Shown here one piece after another: positions 1 through 18,947 of a stretch of DNA of 64,000 nucleotides. This DNA is from Urophycis tenuis. Lineage: Eukaryota > Chordata > Actinopteri > Gadiformes > Phycidae. The DNA is taken from positions 2,704,780 to 2,768,779 of the forward strand of contig JAXIVH010000013.1 of assembly GCA_036785325.1 (NCBI GenBank). Direction: 5' to 3'. The notes below the pieces were generated by a model. It had not been told where the DNA came from. It saw only the letters and a list, made by a program, of their open reading frames with translations, and ran no database searches. Every line of letters starts with the position of its first letter. Within the stretch, counting starts at the first letter, position 1. A program made the position numbers and the translations under genes.

Positions 1-282
1 AAAAAATACATTCGGATCATTCTAATATATTTAAAACTTCTGCTGATGTTCAAGCACATTACAAACATTCTGTAGTGTAGTACAGTCTGTTATACAAACT
101 TGCCGGTGGATTTGTTTGCTTATGTATTTATTTATTTGAGCTCTAATGGTTGTAACCATCCTAACCACACCTTGTAGCTACCAGTAGTCATGTGACTGCA
201 GGACGGGGAGCACCTGACTACACGTCGTGCTGCCTTTGAAACCTGTGCGGAGCGAACAGGGGCCATTGCCTGGCTATCAGTC

Positions 283-6427
<6,145 letters not shown>

Positions 6428-6733
6428 GGAACAACACATGGATCTGGGTGGTTTTCACAAGGCATGTAGGACATGTGTCTTATTCAGGGATTATAATGTT
6501 GCAAGCTATGGCTTTTAGGTTGTATGGCCAGTTGGTTTGCTTTTTACTTTTACTTTAAATTTGGCGACTCTGGACTCTTAACACAAGTCTGCCTTCAGTG
6601 TACGTGTTGATCAACCATGACATGGAGACAGAGATGCGGCTCCACATCTCATTGTGTGGATTACAGCCATGCTACTTCTACAGCAGATGGCAGGGTGGAG
6701 TGATCCCTTCGTAGTGGTGTAGTAGTGCTGACT

Positions 6734-6767
<34 letters not shown>

Positions 6768-9127
6768 GACTCCCCCACTCTGTTTGATTGCCAGAATAGC
6801 ATTATAAGAAGAAATGCGGTGGCTCAGTGCAACAAAAGCAGCTTGACCTTATACTTTATTCCACCTGAGCTAAACTCACTTAATCAAAACACACAAGGCT
6901 CATGAGGTTGTAAATATGAATTACTCCAGTCATTAAGTCAGTTAGACCACAGCAACACATTGTTGTTGACAGGGAATTTACTGAATTAATCTTGGGGCTT
7001 TTTAATACAAATTGTTTATGCATTGCTTGTGTTTGAATTTACAATTTTTTTTGTACTTTTTCAAATAATCATTAAATGTACTCTATGAACATGAAACAAG
7101 ATTTGGGTCATCTTTGTTAATAATCTTATGTAATAATGAAAGCTTTTAATTACGCAATGTTTCCATGACTTTGGACTTTGCAGCTCGAGGCACCTGGCAC
7201 AATGAGGCCACCAAACAGACAGATTTTGTGACACAGAATTGGAAGAGAGCACTTTAATCGGTGCCTGGTTAATGGGCAGCGGCGTGTTGGTTTACAGACA
7301 CCTCACAGGCGCACACTGAGCTGCAAGGGAGACTGAATCCCTTCGTGTGGAGGATCCATTGCGGAAACGTTGAGATCACGTTGTCCTTCCTGGTATCGTT
7401 CCGTTGACGTCGCCTGACCACTGCCCGAACCTTACACCTGGCGACGACAGGGGCGGCAGGCAGACTCTGTCTCACTGTCCTCTCTGCCCTCCAAACATCT
7501 AGGTTTTTTTTCAACCGGGAAAAGGTTTTACATCAACCAGGAACTTACCCACAAGCACACATTGTACTGTATGTGTAGGCATGTATCGCGATACTGCCAT
7601 CATCTGGTATGCAATTGAACTTGTAAGCCATTCCATTGGCTCTCTAAAATAACTTTTTAATGTAATTTTGTAACGTAAAAACAATCATAGTTTATAATGA
7701 TGGTTATGACCACATACTAAAGAAGGTCCTTGTGACTGGTCCACTAGCCCATGATTACAGACCTGGCAGAGATGCGGACAACATTTAATAGGAGTCTAGC
7801 AGCAGTGTGTAATCCTTTTACACACTGCTTAGGGCCAACAGAAGGAGCCCCCCCCCCCCCCCCCCCCCCCTCATCAGAAGTGACCTCCTCAGATGTTAGA
7901 CATGAAAGAGATGACGTTTGTGGACGGTGCCTGCATGGTGCCACCACCACAGACCTGTCAGAATACATGGCCACCACGGTATCCCACAGGCAACAGGATA
8001 GGTCAGTTGATCCCTGGGAGATCTAGTAATCCAGCCTTAAGTAATATGTTCGACTAAATCCACTTATCAAGGAATGGAAGACAAAACGCTGACCTCGGGA
8101 CTCAAACGAGGAGTATATTTCACAGCAGCCAGCTAATTAGTCCATAGGGGCATGCAAAGAGCAGCAACCATATGGCACCAGCTAGACTTAAGGGTCAACT
8201 CGTTAGTGCTCTTTCAATCTTGGAGCTAATTGTTTGTCATCTCGTTACCCCCTTCCATGATCCCTCTCAGACAAGACCACATTTCATGGTAGTGTAAGCT
8301 ACTTTGCTGCTTTAGGGTAGATTTGGTTGTCTGTTCTTTATCTTTTTTCCCCAAAACCAAATGGCAATGGTATTGCTGTCACTGATAGAGACCGAGACAC
8401 AAAAACAATCCATGAGAAAAAATCCTACAAATATGAACCAGTTCTTTCTCCAACATGCTCCTCATAATTGATCTTTTTTCAGTGTCATTTCTCATGTCAG
8501 ATGTCTCATCGGGACTCAAATGAATATATTGGAAATCATCGATGAAGAGATCAACCAATAGAATAATAAACCATTGGTAATTTCCCTCCTTGTCATGTAC
8601 ATGGGGAAAAAGGACATTTTCAATGTTACAAACACTTTGCCTGTGGCACTTTTATGCCGTGACTGATTCTCACCCTTATGGACAGTAAAGATTAAGAGGA
8701 TGACAAATCAGCATTTGCTAACACAGCGCCTACTGCTAAGCTTCTTGTTTCCAGTCAGACCCCCGCCCCCCCCCTTCTCCCAGACCACTTTGGTTCACAT
8801 ACTCTGTTTGGAAACCAGATGGAGCATAAGAAGAGGGGGAAGAGGTGCGGTGCCACTCCTGCACCTTCAGTAGCATCTTCAGTGACCTCAAGAAGCTTAA
8901 GGAACAAGCAGCAGAAGGAACTCCACACATGGGCAAGGACCTTGTATGTTCTGCTGGCTCCCTGGGAAACCACACCGGGACGTGTCTGCCTTGGGGCACT
9001 CAGGTTCCTTCTCACTGGGTGGACCTGTCTAATGGTCCACACCATTAGGAAGCTGCTTCAAAACCCAGTTTAGAAACTTGGATATTCAGAAGAAGAGCAT
9101 ATTTCATTTTTCATATTTCATCTCAGG
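6428..9127. other. Intergenic region between hexa and nr2e3
   Basis: It holds the hexa 3' UTR of unknown length, a short (CA)n at 6736-6766, a run of about 22 C near 7850 and A/T-rich sequence. Short open frames at 8819-9073 have no recognisable domain. The nr2e3 promoter should be within the last kilobase, but I see no clear TATA box. Confidence 0.6.
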
Positions 9128-11604
9128 ATGGAAGTGTCCATTTCCAAGTGCAACACATCATATCCTGAAAAAGACTTACAAAATCAGCATATTGCAGATG
9201 GACCTCAAATAGGTAAGCCACCAAAATTCACCTACATTTGAGATTTACATTAATTCACATCAGGAAAAAAAGAGTTCTGCTGTGCCTTCTAGTGTCCACA
9301 GACAAAGCCCCACTGAATGGAGAAGTCCAGGGTCTGCTGTGCCAAGTGTGTGCTGACTCAAGCAGTGGTAAACACTACGGAATCCATGCCTGCAATGGCT
9401 GCAGCGGGTTCTTCAAGCGCAGTGTCAGACGGGGACTCATCTACAGGTGAGGGAGCAACGCGCTGTGAACAGTTCTGTGCTGCAGATGAACATGCTCTGG
9501 CTCCCTGTGTGCTGGTCTTTCCAATGTTACATGTGTTTTACCAGCTGTGGTTCTGGTGTCAGGTGTCAGGTGGGTACCGGCACATGCCTTGTTGACAAGG
9601 CCCATCGGAACCAGTGTCAAGCTTGTAGACTGCAGAGATGCCTCCAAGCTGGCATGAACACAGATGGTGAGTGAACAGAATCCATATTACTATCTGAATA
9701 TAAAAAAAAAAAAAGAATCATATAGAATTGTGGTGGCGGACAAAAGTCACGTGAACTCGCGCCTCTCATCCAGCGCCTGACAAGGTAACGTATCATCTCC
9801 CCCTGCCTTGTCGCTTCCATCCAGCTGTGCAACACGAGCGACAGCCCCGAAGCACGCCACAGGTCAGCCTGGAGCCCGCAATCTTAGGAACCGCTGGAAA
9901 GGAGCCCCGGAGCACCGCGTGGGAGCCCGCCTGCTCTCCGCCCTGCTCTTCCCCGGGACTGTCGCTCACCAGCCGCCCATCGCTCAGCTCCTCCATCAGC
10001 CCGGCCAGCATCACACCGCCCGGCAGCACTAGCCCCCACCTCCACCAGCACCACCAGCAGGGCCTCCGCACGCCGCCCTGCCGCAGCAGTCCCGGGAAGC
10101 GGCCCCGCCTGATGGACAGCCTGTTGACCGCGGAGGCCTGGGCCAGACGGGAGGACGGTGAGGAGAACAGCATGCACAACATGATGCGCTGGTTTACATT
10201 CGACACAGGATTTGAGTTGCATTTTTGATTTTTGAAAGGAAATCGATTGATCAAAGGTACACGGATGATGTAGCTCTGGACCGAGTGGCATGCAGATATC
10301 AGAGTCAAAGGAAACGTGTCTGTCATCAGACAGAGTCAGAAATCAATGTTTTTAGTGCTGCTGAGAAATGTGTTTGACAAAGGATGTTGTTTGACAGTAA
10401 AGGCGTATCTGCAGGAAGGTGCCCGGGGAGGGTGCAGCAATCCAACCATAACAATATCAACAACAACAAAACAAGAATGCTTTGTTTGTGCGTATTGTGG
10501 TGTGCAGCGGAGGAGACCATCGACGTGACGACAGAGGGGCCGCAGAGGGAGCAGGGCCAGGCCGACCCCAGGGTCTATCCCCTGCAGGGTCCTGAGAGCC
10601 TGTACCAGATCTCAGCACACCTCCTCTTCATGGCGGTGAAATGGGCAAAAAACCTGCCAGTGTTTTCCCACCTTCCGTTTAGAGACCAGGTCAGGTTCAG
10701 TCACACTGGGAGCCTGCAAAGCTCACCTGAAAAGTCTGTGCTCATGTTCTATTATTGTCCTGTGTTCTGGTTACAATACAATACTACTGGGCTATCTCAG
10801 GAGGTTTCCAGAGACATGTCCCGTCATCTTCCACTCTTGTTGTCCAGGTGATTCTACTGGAGGAGGCCTGGAGTGAGTTGTTTCTGCTCAGCGCTATCCA
10901 GTGGTCGCTGCCCATGGACCAGTGTCCCCTTCTCTCCTTTCCAGAACGTTCCACCTCTGAGCAGCCCAAGCCCAGTCTTCCCACAGCGGACCTACACTGC
11001 CTGGGAGACGTCTTCGACCGCTTCAAGGTTCTGGCTGTTGATCCTACAGAGTTTGCCTGTCTGAAGGCGATTGTTCTGTTCAAGCCAGGTTAGATACATT
11101 CTGTCTTGCGTTTGGATATTTCTTTATTTCTTTATTTCATTTCATACGTAGACATAACCAGACACATCCATTTATTTAAGTCTGTGTCCTGCTGAAGACG
11201 TCTGTTTGACTCTCTGACACAGAGACACGTGGTCTGAAAGATCCAGATCAAGTGGAGAATCTGCAGGATCAGTCCCAGGTGTTACTGGGCCAGCACATCC
11301 AGTCCCTTCACCCCAGTCAGAGTGCAAGGTAGACCAGCTCCCCACTCCACAGACACTTGACATCTTGTTTATTTGGACCTGAAATGACCAAAGGCTGATT
11401 AAGCATTACCCTGCTATGTTGTTTCAGTTCCACATCCCAAATGAATGTTCTCTTTGTTCTTCACTGATAAGGTTCGGAAGACTATTGCTTCTGCTGCCAT
11501 CCTTCCATTTTGTGAGCTCTGAGAAGATAGAGCAGATGTTCTTCCGCAGCACCATTGGCAATTCTCCCATGGAGAAGCTACTCTGTGACATGTTCAAAAA
11601 CTGA
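9128..11604 (+). CDS. nr2e3: Photoreceptor-specific nuclear receptor NR2E3, complete, 8 exons
   Basis: Orphan nuclear receptor of the NR2E group. In vertebrate retina it promotes rod identity and represses cone genes. Exons: 9128-9212, 9302-9446, 9563-9666, 9825-10157, 10508-10689, 10848-11088, 11223-11328, 11472-11604. The sum is 1329 nt, 442 aa; human has 410. Two C4 zinc fingers are split over exons 2-3: CQVCADSSSGKHYGIHACNG with P-box CNGCSGFF, then CLVDKAHRNQCQACRLQRC. ERQPRST follows at the start of exon 4, as in human. Exon 4 encodes a long Ser/Pro/His-rich hinge, which accounts for the extra length. The ligand-binding domain covers exons 5-8 (MAVKWAKNLPVF, ILLEEAWSELFLL, AVDPTEFACLKAIVLFKP), and the protein ends in the AF-2 helix EKLLCDMFKN. 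The start is the first in-frame Met before a consistent donor; the N-terminal exon is poorly conserved, so it is the least certain part. Confidence 0.95.
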
Positions 11605-11710
11605 AGAAGGCTCCACACCAGAGCATTCACTCGTAACCCTAATGGTGGCATTGTTGTGTTTTTTTTTTACGGCGTCTCTAATTTTTAAGTTGTCAATCTT
11701 TTTCAATAAT

Positions 11711-11716
11711 AATAAA
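11711..11716 (+). terminator. Poly(A) signal of nr2e3
   Basis: AATAAA about 107 bases after the nr2e3 stop codon. Confidence 0.7.
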
Positions 11717-12100
11717 ACACTCCTAAAAAAAGAAATGACTTTCAACGTTTCATTACAGGCGAATATGAATAACTATGTATTCTGTTCTGCTACTGAGTAT
11801 ACACATGTTTTATTATTTGAAGGCAAAATCCAATATAGACCACTTTGACTCTAAATACTTGTTCCCAAGTCCACCACAGTGTGGCAGTCATGTCTCGGTA
11901 TGGCATTATGTTGCCAAACGTAACACGTAGAGGAAAAACATACGGAAGCAACAAACATACAACAACACTTTAGTACTTATGTTACCTGTCGTCATTTCAA
12001 TTGCACTTCCGTATTTTAAAAAGGCATTTTATAGAAGCACGCTTTATAGAATGAAGTTCTGCATTTATCTTCATATAAACTTAAGATAACGCCTTTGACA

Positions 12101-14905
12101 ATGTTCGGCAGACCGTCTAGCTACAGTTATAACCCTCTTGAACAGAGAAGTCCTGGGCCTAATGCTCATGGTTTATTTGGTAGTCAACCCCAGCAAAACA
12201 AAGGACATTCATTTGACTATATCCCGAAAATAATTGACAACGACTTCTCTGGTATGTACCGTTATTCAGAGCAAATGGAAACCGCTTTCGAAATAGGATG
12301 TTTGTATGATTCAACTGGTGTGTTGATTATCCATCTGTGTTGTGTGAACCTACCACAGAAACATAATAAAACATGATAACCCCCCCCCATCCTATTTGGT
12401 TTTTTTTTGTTATATATTTAATTATATTGTATGTATTATTATCCAACAGATTTGCTGACATTAATATCTCAAATCCCATATTATGCTTGTTAAGCCTGCA
12501 TTATCTCACATCACATGTTGTCAACGTTATTACCTTCTCATGCTGCAGTCTATCTTTTCCTCATTTTATTAAGATTCCTCCCAAGGATGGCTGTCTTGGA
12601 TGTGCAATATGGTTGTCATATTCCTGACCTATATCTGCACATTCATAAGCTTCCCTATATCGGGATGGTTTGTCCTCAAAGTAAGCCTAATCTCAATCAG
12701 TTATCAATTATCAATAATTCCATAACATCTAATACAGTGGTTAGTAGCTGTTAAGAATCTTAATTGTGCTCTCTGGTTCTGAACTGTGTTCAGACGGTTC
12801 CAAACTATCAACGGATCGTAGTGTTCCGGCTGGGCCGGGTCTGTCCTCCGAAGGGCCCTGGTGTGGTTCTCCTCCTCCCTCTCATCGACCAATGGCAGAG
12901 GGTTGACCTCCGCACGCGTGCTTTCAACATCCCTCCATGTCAGGTAGAGCAGCAGCAGCATCACTGTTTCACTGTGATGGGTGGTTGGTAACTGAGGAAG
13001 AACACCTTCTCATGAGACACTTGATTGCGGCCGAACGTATGGGAAGACACACTGGCTGCGTGGACCAAACATCATAGAGAGTCAACGACTGTTCACATTC
13101 ACATTACATTAACATTCAGGGCATTTAGCAGACGCTTTTATCCAAAGCGACTTACAAAGAGTACATTTGTCACAAGAAGGTGACACATTTCATTGCTGCT
13201 AATACAGTAAGAAAGTCACCAGAACAAGTTTCAAGCATTTCAATTGCTAGGTTAACCATTGCTAGTATACTAGTTATACTATTATACTAGTTAATTTGAT
13301 ACTAGACACTAGTTAAGTTAGTTTTGCATAAATGTAATTCTTCAATTACATGTGTTTTGTCATTTGCCATTTGTAATACCACTGTAGCCATATGAAGGGA
13401 CAATGGACTGTCTTTTTATTTACACAGTGACATTTGTTTTCACCTTTCGCTTCTTGACAGCACAACCAAATAGTTGAGACCCTTGTGTCTGCAGTTTGAT
13501 ATTTCCTTATAAAAGCTATAGAGACTCATATATCATCGAAAGATGACTGCCGCCATGAAGTGTATTACAATAAATTATTTGTCTTCATTATGTGTCTCCC
13601 CTCTTAATACCCTTCGAACATAAAGACAAAAGTCAGTATTGTATGAAAACTCTTTATCTGAGTATTGACAAATCTTAAAATACTTTGTTGACGGCTGTGA
13701 CGACCCCTGACCCCATGCTAGGTCACCACGCGGGACGGGGGCATCATGCTAATGGGGGCCGACATTCAGTTCCGGATCTGGAACCCGGTCATGTCGGTGG
13801 CCTCTGTGCAGGACCTCAACGCCTCCACCAGGCTGACCGCTCAGAACGCCATGACCCACTCCCTGAGCAAGAAGACGGTCCGCGAGGTCCAGGTGGAGGG
13901 ACTCAAACTGGGAGAATACCTCGGGGTGAGGCCCCCACCCCCTCCACACACACACCCACCACACACAGGATCACATGGTGGATATCATGTGACCCGCTCC
14001 TCCCTACAGACGGACATCAACGAGATGACTCGGCCCTGGGGGCTGGAGGTGGACCGGGTGGAGCTCACCGTGGGCGCTGTGCTAAAGAGCCCGGACCAGG
14101 CCTCCACGGGGCCCGGCTTCGTCATGCCTCCGTCCGTGCCTGGACTGGAGAGCCTGGCAGGTCCCATTCAGCAGTTGGCCATGCATTTTATGAGCCAGGG
14201 TGGGACTTCACAGTCCCACACAGGTACCACAATTCATCCAACGGGATTTAACGCAAACAACAACGAAGTTAATTGATTTGGGTTTTAAATGCATTTCTTG
14301 TGTGTCTGCTGTGCCAGGCGACAGCGTCACGTTCAGCGATGAGGTGAGCGTGCCGGTGCAGGCTGCCAGCCCAGCCGGGGCTGTGGAGGAGCTGCTGGGG
14401 ATGGTGAGGCTGCTGCTCTCTGAGGGCCTGGTCAGCAGGGTGGGGGCCTGCTTCCAATTCCAGATTACCTCCAGTGACGGACAGTGCAAGAGCTATTATG
14501 TGGACCTGAGTCAAGGTGGGTGGTCTTTGTGGTTCTGGGTTCGAACCCGAATGCCTGCAGACTTGTGTCTTAAAAAAAGAAAAGAAAATCAAGGCACTTT
14601 GAATAAATGACAAAATAGTCATTGGATCAACGAGGCGAATACGGATGTTGTTGTAGTCAGGTACAACCTTGTATTTAAATCTGTGTTTCACTGCTGATGC
14701 ATCTCCAGGCTGCGGTGAAGCAGGCCCGGGGTCTCCAGGTCGAGAGGCTGACGTGACGCTGAGCATGAGGGACAGTGACCTGTTTGCCCTGTTTGAAGGA
14801 AGCCTACGGCCGTACGCAGCCTACACCAGCGGTAGGCTGCAGGTGGAGGGGGACCTGAACACCGCCATGAAGCTAGAGGAACTCATTAAGCTACTAAGAG
14901 CATAG
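12101..14905 (+). CDS. stoml1: Stomatin-like protein 1, complete, 7 exons
   Basis: Membrane protein of late endosomes. It joins an SPFH/stomatin domain to a C-terminal SCP2 sterol-carrier domain and modulates acid-sensing channels and cholesterol handling in mammals. Exons: 12101-12251, 12574-12680, 12794-12943, 13722-13925, 14010-14223, 14318-14515, 14709-14905. The sum is 1221 nt, 406 aa; human is close to 400. Exon 2 encodes one hydrophobic hairpin ending in SFPISGWFVLK. Exon 3 opens the SPFH domain (YQRIVVFRLGRV, GPGVVLLLPLID, VDLRTRAFNIPPC). Exon 4 has GADIQFRIWNPV and LTAQNAMTHSL, and exon 5 has WGLEVDRVEL. The SCP2 domain covers exons 6-7 and ends YTSGRLQVEGDLNTAMKLEE. Exon 2 was placed by phase and the FPISGWF match; its acceptor (TTATTAAG) is weak. 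Intron 3 contains a copy of the fish dispersed repeat. Confidence 0.93.
13113..13290. repeat. Dispersed teleost repeat in stoml1 intron 3
   Basis: Second copy of the repeat seen at 2628. It has the CATTTAGCAGACGCTTTTAT start, the same CAAGAAGGTGACACATTTCA region and the GCTAGGTTAACCATTGCTAG end. It is clearly homologous to the first copy over about 160 bases. Confidence 0.75.
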
Positions 14906-14950
14906 CTGTTTGTCTTGTTTTTTATTGTACTATTTATTCAATGACATTTC

Positions 14951-14956
14951 AATAAA
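14951..14956 (+). terminator. Poly(A) signal of stoml1
   Basis: AATAAA 46 bases after the stoml1 stop codon. Confidence 0.75.
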
Positions 14957-15967
14957 TATAGGGAAATTAATTGCCAGCACTATATTTTTGTGTTTGTGAT
15001 GATCTGGTCCAGGGAGGCGTGGCATTGCTTAGATTACGGGCAGAAAATGAACGGAAAAATTACATGATAGAAATTGGTGTTGCGTTTCAACAACTAAAGT
15101 TTTTTTTTTCCATAGACTGTAAAAGATAGGTGAGCAGACTGTTGTTGCCTTTGTTTCTATGAATGTGTCTCATGTAATGTATGTTAACATCATCTATGAC
15201 AGAACTTTGTTCAACAAAACTGAAACACACAATACATGTTTTACAATGTTTCTATTTATCACATTGTGTTGGACAGCTGTTGTATTTCAGTTTTTAAATA
15301 AAGCTTAGCCTAATTGGCTTCATTGTGTAGAATTCGTCAATTTCCCAACCAACGGCGGAAACGCAAAGCTGACTCGAACACAATGAGGTGTGAAGACTGA
15401 GTGGGAGAAGGTTTGGGCGATTTTCCACGTCAAATAAATCACCCAAGGAGGCGGGACCATTTGAAACACGACTTGAAGCTGACGATTCCCATTGACAATG
15501 ACAGATAATATGTCTAGAACACTGATAACTATTTCTGCTGTGAAAGAATTGGCAGAGACGTTTGAGAAATTAATATTCAAGGATCTTTGGACTTCTCCTC
15601 TTTCTCCCAGTAGTGCGTCGCCCCAAATGACCCTTACACCGTCCGCCTCTGGTTTCAATACAACTGATGTTTAGACAGAATGTTAAAACCCGCCCCTAAA
15701 CTTTCTTCCAGTGCCCAACCCCCCACGAAGCCCCCATAAATGAAACCCTGCTCAACGGAGCTGCGAGACTTGCGTCAGTAAGTAAGGACAGGGTGGTACA
15801 CTGGTGTATTGGGTTAATGAGTGGTTGCGGGTCACTCCAAAAAACCTGCCCTCTTTGCATTTGCCATAACATCCCTGTAGGGAGAGACATAACATCTTGT
15901 ATTGCAGGCACCAGCGAGATACAAGGAGTCTGTTAAAAGGTACCAGCAGAGGGGACTGTGTGCTAGG
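14957..15967. other. Intergenic region between stoml1 and cyp11a1
   Basis: About 1 kb that must include the cyp11a1 promoter and 5' UTR. No convincing TATA box was recognised, and I could not assign SF-1 half-sites by eye. A 60-codon open frame at 15492-15674 has no identifiable domain and is not called as a gene. Confidence 0.5.
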
Positions 15968-18658
15968 ATGGCCAAGTGGCGCCGGTTCAGCCCTGTGGGT
16001 CTGTCTTTGTCCTGGGCCCAGGGGCTTCCAGGCTTGAGTGTGCGATGTGGCAGCAGTGTGTCGGTGGTCAGAGACGTGTACCCAGAGAACAGCAGCGATG
16101 TCAGACCTTTTCATGAGGTCCCTGGGCTCTGGAAGAACGGGGCAGTCAACCTGTACGCCTTTTGGAAACAAGATGGATTTAGAAACCTCCACCACATCAT
16201 GGTGCAGAACTTCAACACCTTTGGACCAATCTACAGGTAAAGTGATACGTTTTTTGAATGAGGCATTATCTTTTTATTACATATTTTTCTTTTTTCTTAT
16301 GTTCATTTTGACTTTTCTAATTCAAGAGTATTAAGTTATACACATGTACATGCAGAATAATTTTGAATCCTGACAAACTTTCTATGCAACAGGGAGAAAA
16401 TCGGTTACTACGACAGTGTGAACATAATTAAACCTGAGGATGCAGCCACACTGTTCAGAGCAGAGGGCTACTATCCCAGGAGGCTGAAAGTTGAAGCATG
16501 GACATCATACAGGGACTTCAGGAATCGCAAATATGGAGTTCTACTCAAGTATGTATTTTGATAAAACCATTCAGACTATCTCAGACCCTATTACTATTAC
16601 TATCCATGATCAAAATTCTCATAGGCGCAAACCTACTTGGCAATAAACTTCTTTCTGAGTTCTGAGATTGTATCATTAAACCTCTCATCTGGCAACAGGG
16701 ATGGAGAAGACTGGAGATCCAACAGGGTGATTCTCAACAAGGAAGTCATTTCCCCAAAGATGCTGGGGAACTTTGCCCCGTTACTGGATGAGGTCGGCCA
16801 GGATTTCGTAGCCAGGGTTCACAAAAAGATAGAAAGAAGTGGACAAAACAAATGGACAACAGACCTATCTCAAGAACTTTTTAGATATGCCTTGGAATGT
16901 AAGAAATGTTTATGTATATATACACAGTATATACACATATACAGTACATATACTGTATATATAGTTGAATCATTTGACTGAAACATCTGTGTCTGAAAAT
17001 TTATATTTAATTAGATCTCCCCTTTCCAGTCACGTGTATCTTTGTCTGGTGTGATGACTCCATCTCTGCCCCCCTGTAAAGCGGTGGGCTCCGTGCTGTA
17101 CGGAGAGCGTCTGGGTCTGATGCAGGACCACATTGACCCAGAGGCCCAGCATTTCATTGACTGCATCACCCTGATGTTCAAAACCACCTCCCCCATGCTG
17201 TACATCCCGCCGGCCCTGCTGCGCGCGGTGGGGGCCAGAGTCTGGCGGGACCACGTGGAGGCCTGGGACGGCATCTTCAGCCAAGGTAGGACCGCTCCGC
17301 CTGGAGCCTTCTAGAACCATATGGCTGTAGCATCGGGACTGCAGACGAAATCCAAAGGTCTCTCAAATCGAAAAAAAGTCTGGGTTCAAACTCCAATGTC
17401 AACATAGTGTTCCTGCGGGCAGGCTAGAGGAAGAGGACTAACCCCTCTCTGCTCCTGGAAGACACACTGTGTCTGAATCCTTAACAGGGAATAGTAGAAT
17501 TGACCCCTGCATTTCATGGTGCCCATTCATGCATACAATTATACCAAATTACGGTAATTAACGGTTACATTTGCCCACCCCTCTCCAGCGGACCGCTGCA
17601 TTCAGAACATCTACAGGAAGCTGAAGCAGCCGAGCCCCTCCGATAAATACCCAGGGGTCCTGGCCAGCCTTCTCATGCTGGACAAGCTGTCCATCGAGGA
17701 CGTCAAGGCCAGTGTGACGGAGCTGATGGCCGGGGGAGTGGACACGGTAAAACTAAGACCACAGCGACGGCCACGCTGGAGGACACTTGTTTTCACCAGC
17801 ACCAGCAGCACCACACGCTAACCAGCAGCACCACACGCTAACCAGCATGCGTCTCTTCTCACTGGAGGACTGACCTCTGAAAACCCTTCCAGACCTCCAT
17901 CACCTTGCTGTGGACGCTGTACGAGCTGGCCAGACACCCCACCCTGCAGGAGGAGCTGCGGGCGGAGGTGGCCACCGCTCGCGCTCAGAACCAGGGGGAC
18001 CTGCTGGACCTGCTGAAGAGGATCCCCCTGCTGAAGGGAGCCCTGAAGGAGACCCTCCGGTAGGCCAGGCCACTTGATCCCCGCAAACACCAACCACCAA
18101 CCACCAAGCCTGAGCCATTCATCATTATCTCAGACTTTTTACTCCCAAGTTTGCAAGAAGTAAAAAGTACATTTGCAGGACATTTAAAAAGGTTTCACCC
18201 CCCAAAGAATGTTTGCAATGTTTTTTATATTGTTTTGATGGATGTTTTGATGTGGTTTTGATATTCACTGTTTTTGACATTATGAACATGTGCTTTTCAT
18301 AATGTACCTTCTTTACTTCCATGCTTCTAGGCTACATCCAGTGGCAGTGAGCTTGCAAAGATACATTACAGAAGACATTGCCATTCAAAACTATCACATA
18401 CCATCAGGGGTAAGATAAAAACATCTTGTTCAGTGAGTTTGGTCATGTCAAGAATACATAGTGGCAGTGAATATTCTGATCTGTCCACCGTGCTGTTGTG
18501 AAAATATTGAGTCTCTTAAAATCCAGTATATTACGTGTTTTAAGATGTATATATCTTGTTTAAATATATCACAAGTTGTGTTGTATCAACTGTAAACCTT
18601 GCTTGTAGAAGAAGTGTGGTTACCCAGTGTATAACACAGTCCCCGAGTCTTCATACAC

Positions 18659-18733
<75 letters not shown>

Positions 18734-18783
18734 CTGTGTGTGTGTGTGTGTGTGCGTGCGTGCGTGCGTGTGTGCCTGTGTGT

Positions 18784-18839
<56 letters not shown>

Positions 18840-18877
18840 CTGTGTGTCTGTGTGTGTGAGTGTGTCCGTCTGTGTGT

Positions 18878-18947
<70 letters not shown>

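Noticed and set aside
8819..9073. Overlapping open frames just before nr2e3
   Set aside because: Two frames are open at once and neither matches a family I know. The segment is GC-richer than its flanks but lacks splice borders.
15492..15674. 60-codon open frame upstream of cyp11a1
   Set aside because: No domain, no splice support, and length expected by chance; may lie in the cyp11a1 promoter region.
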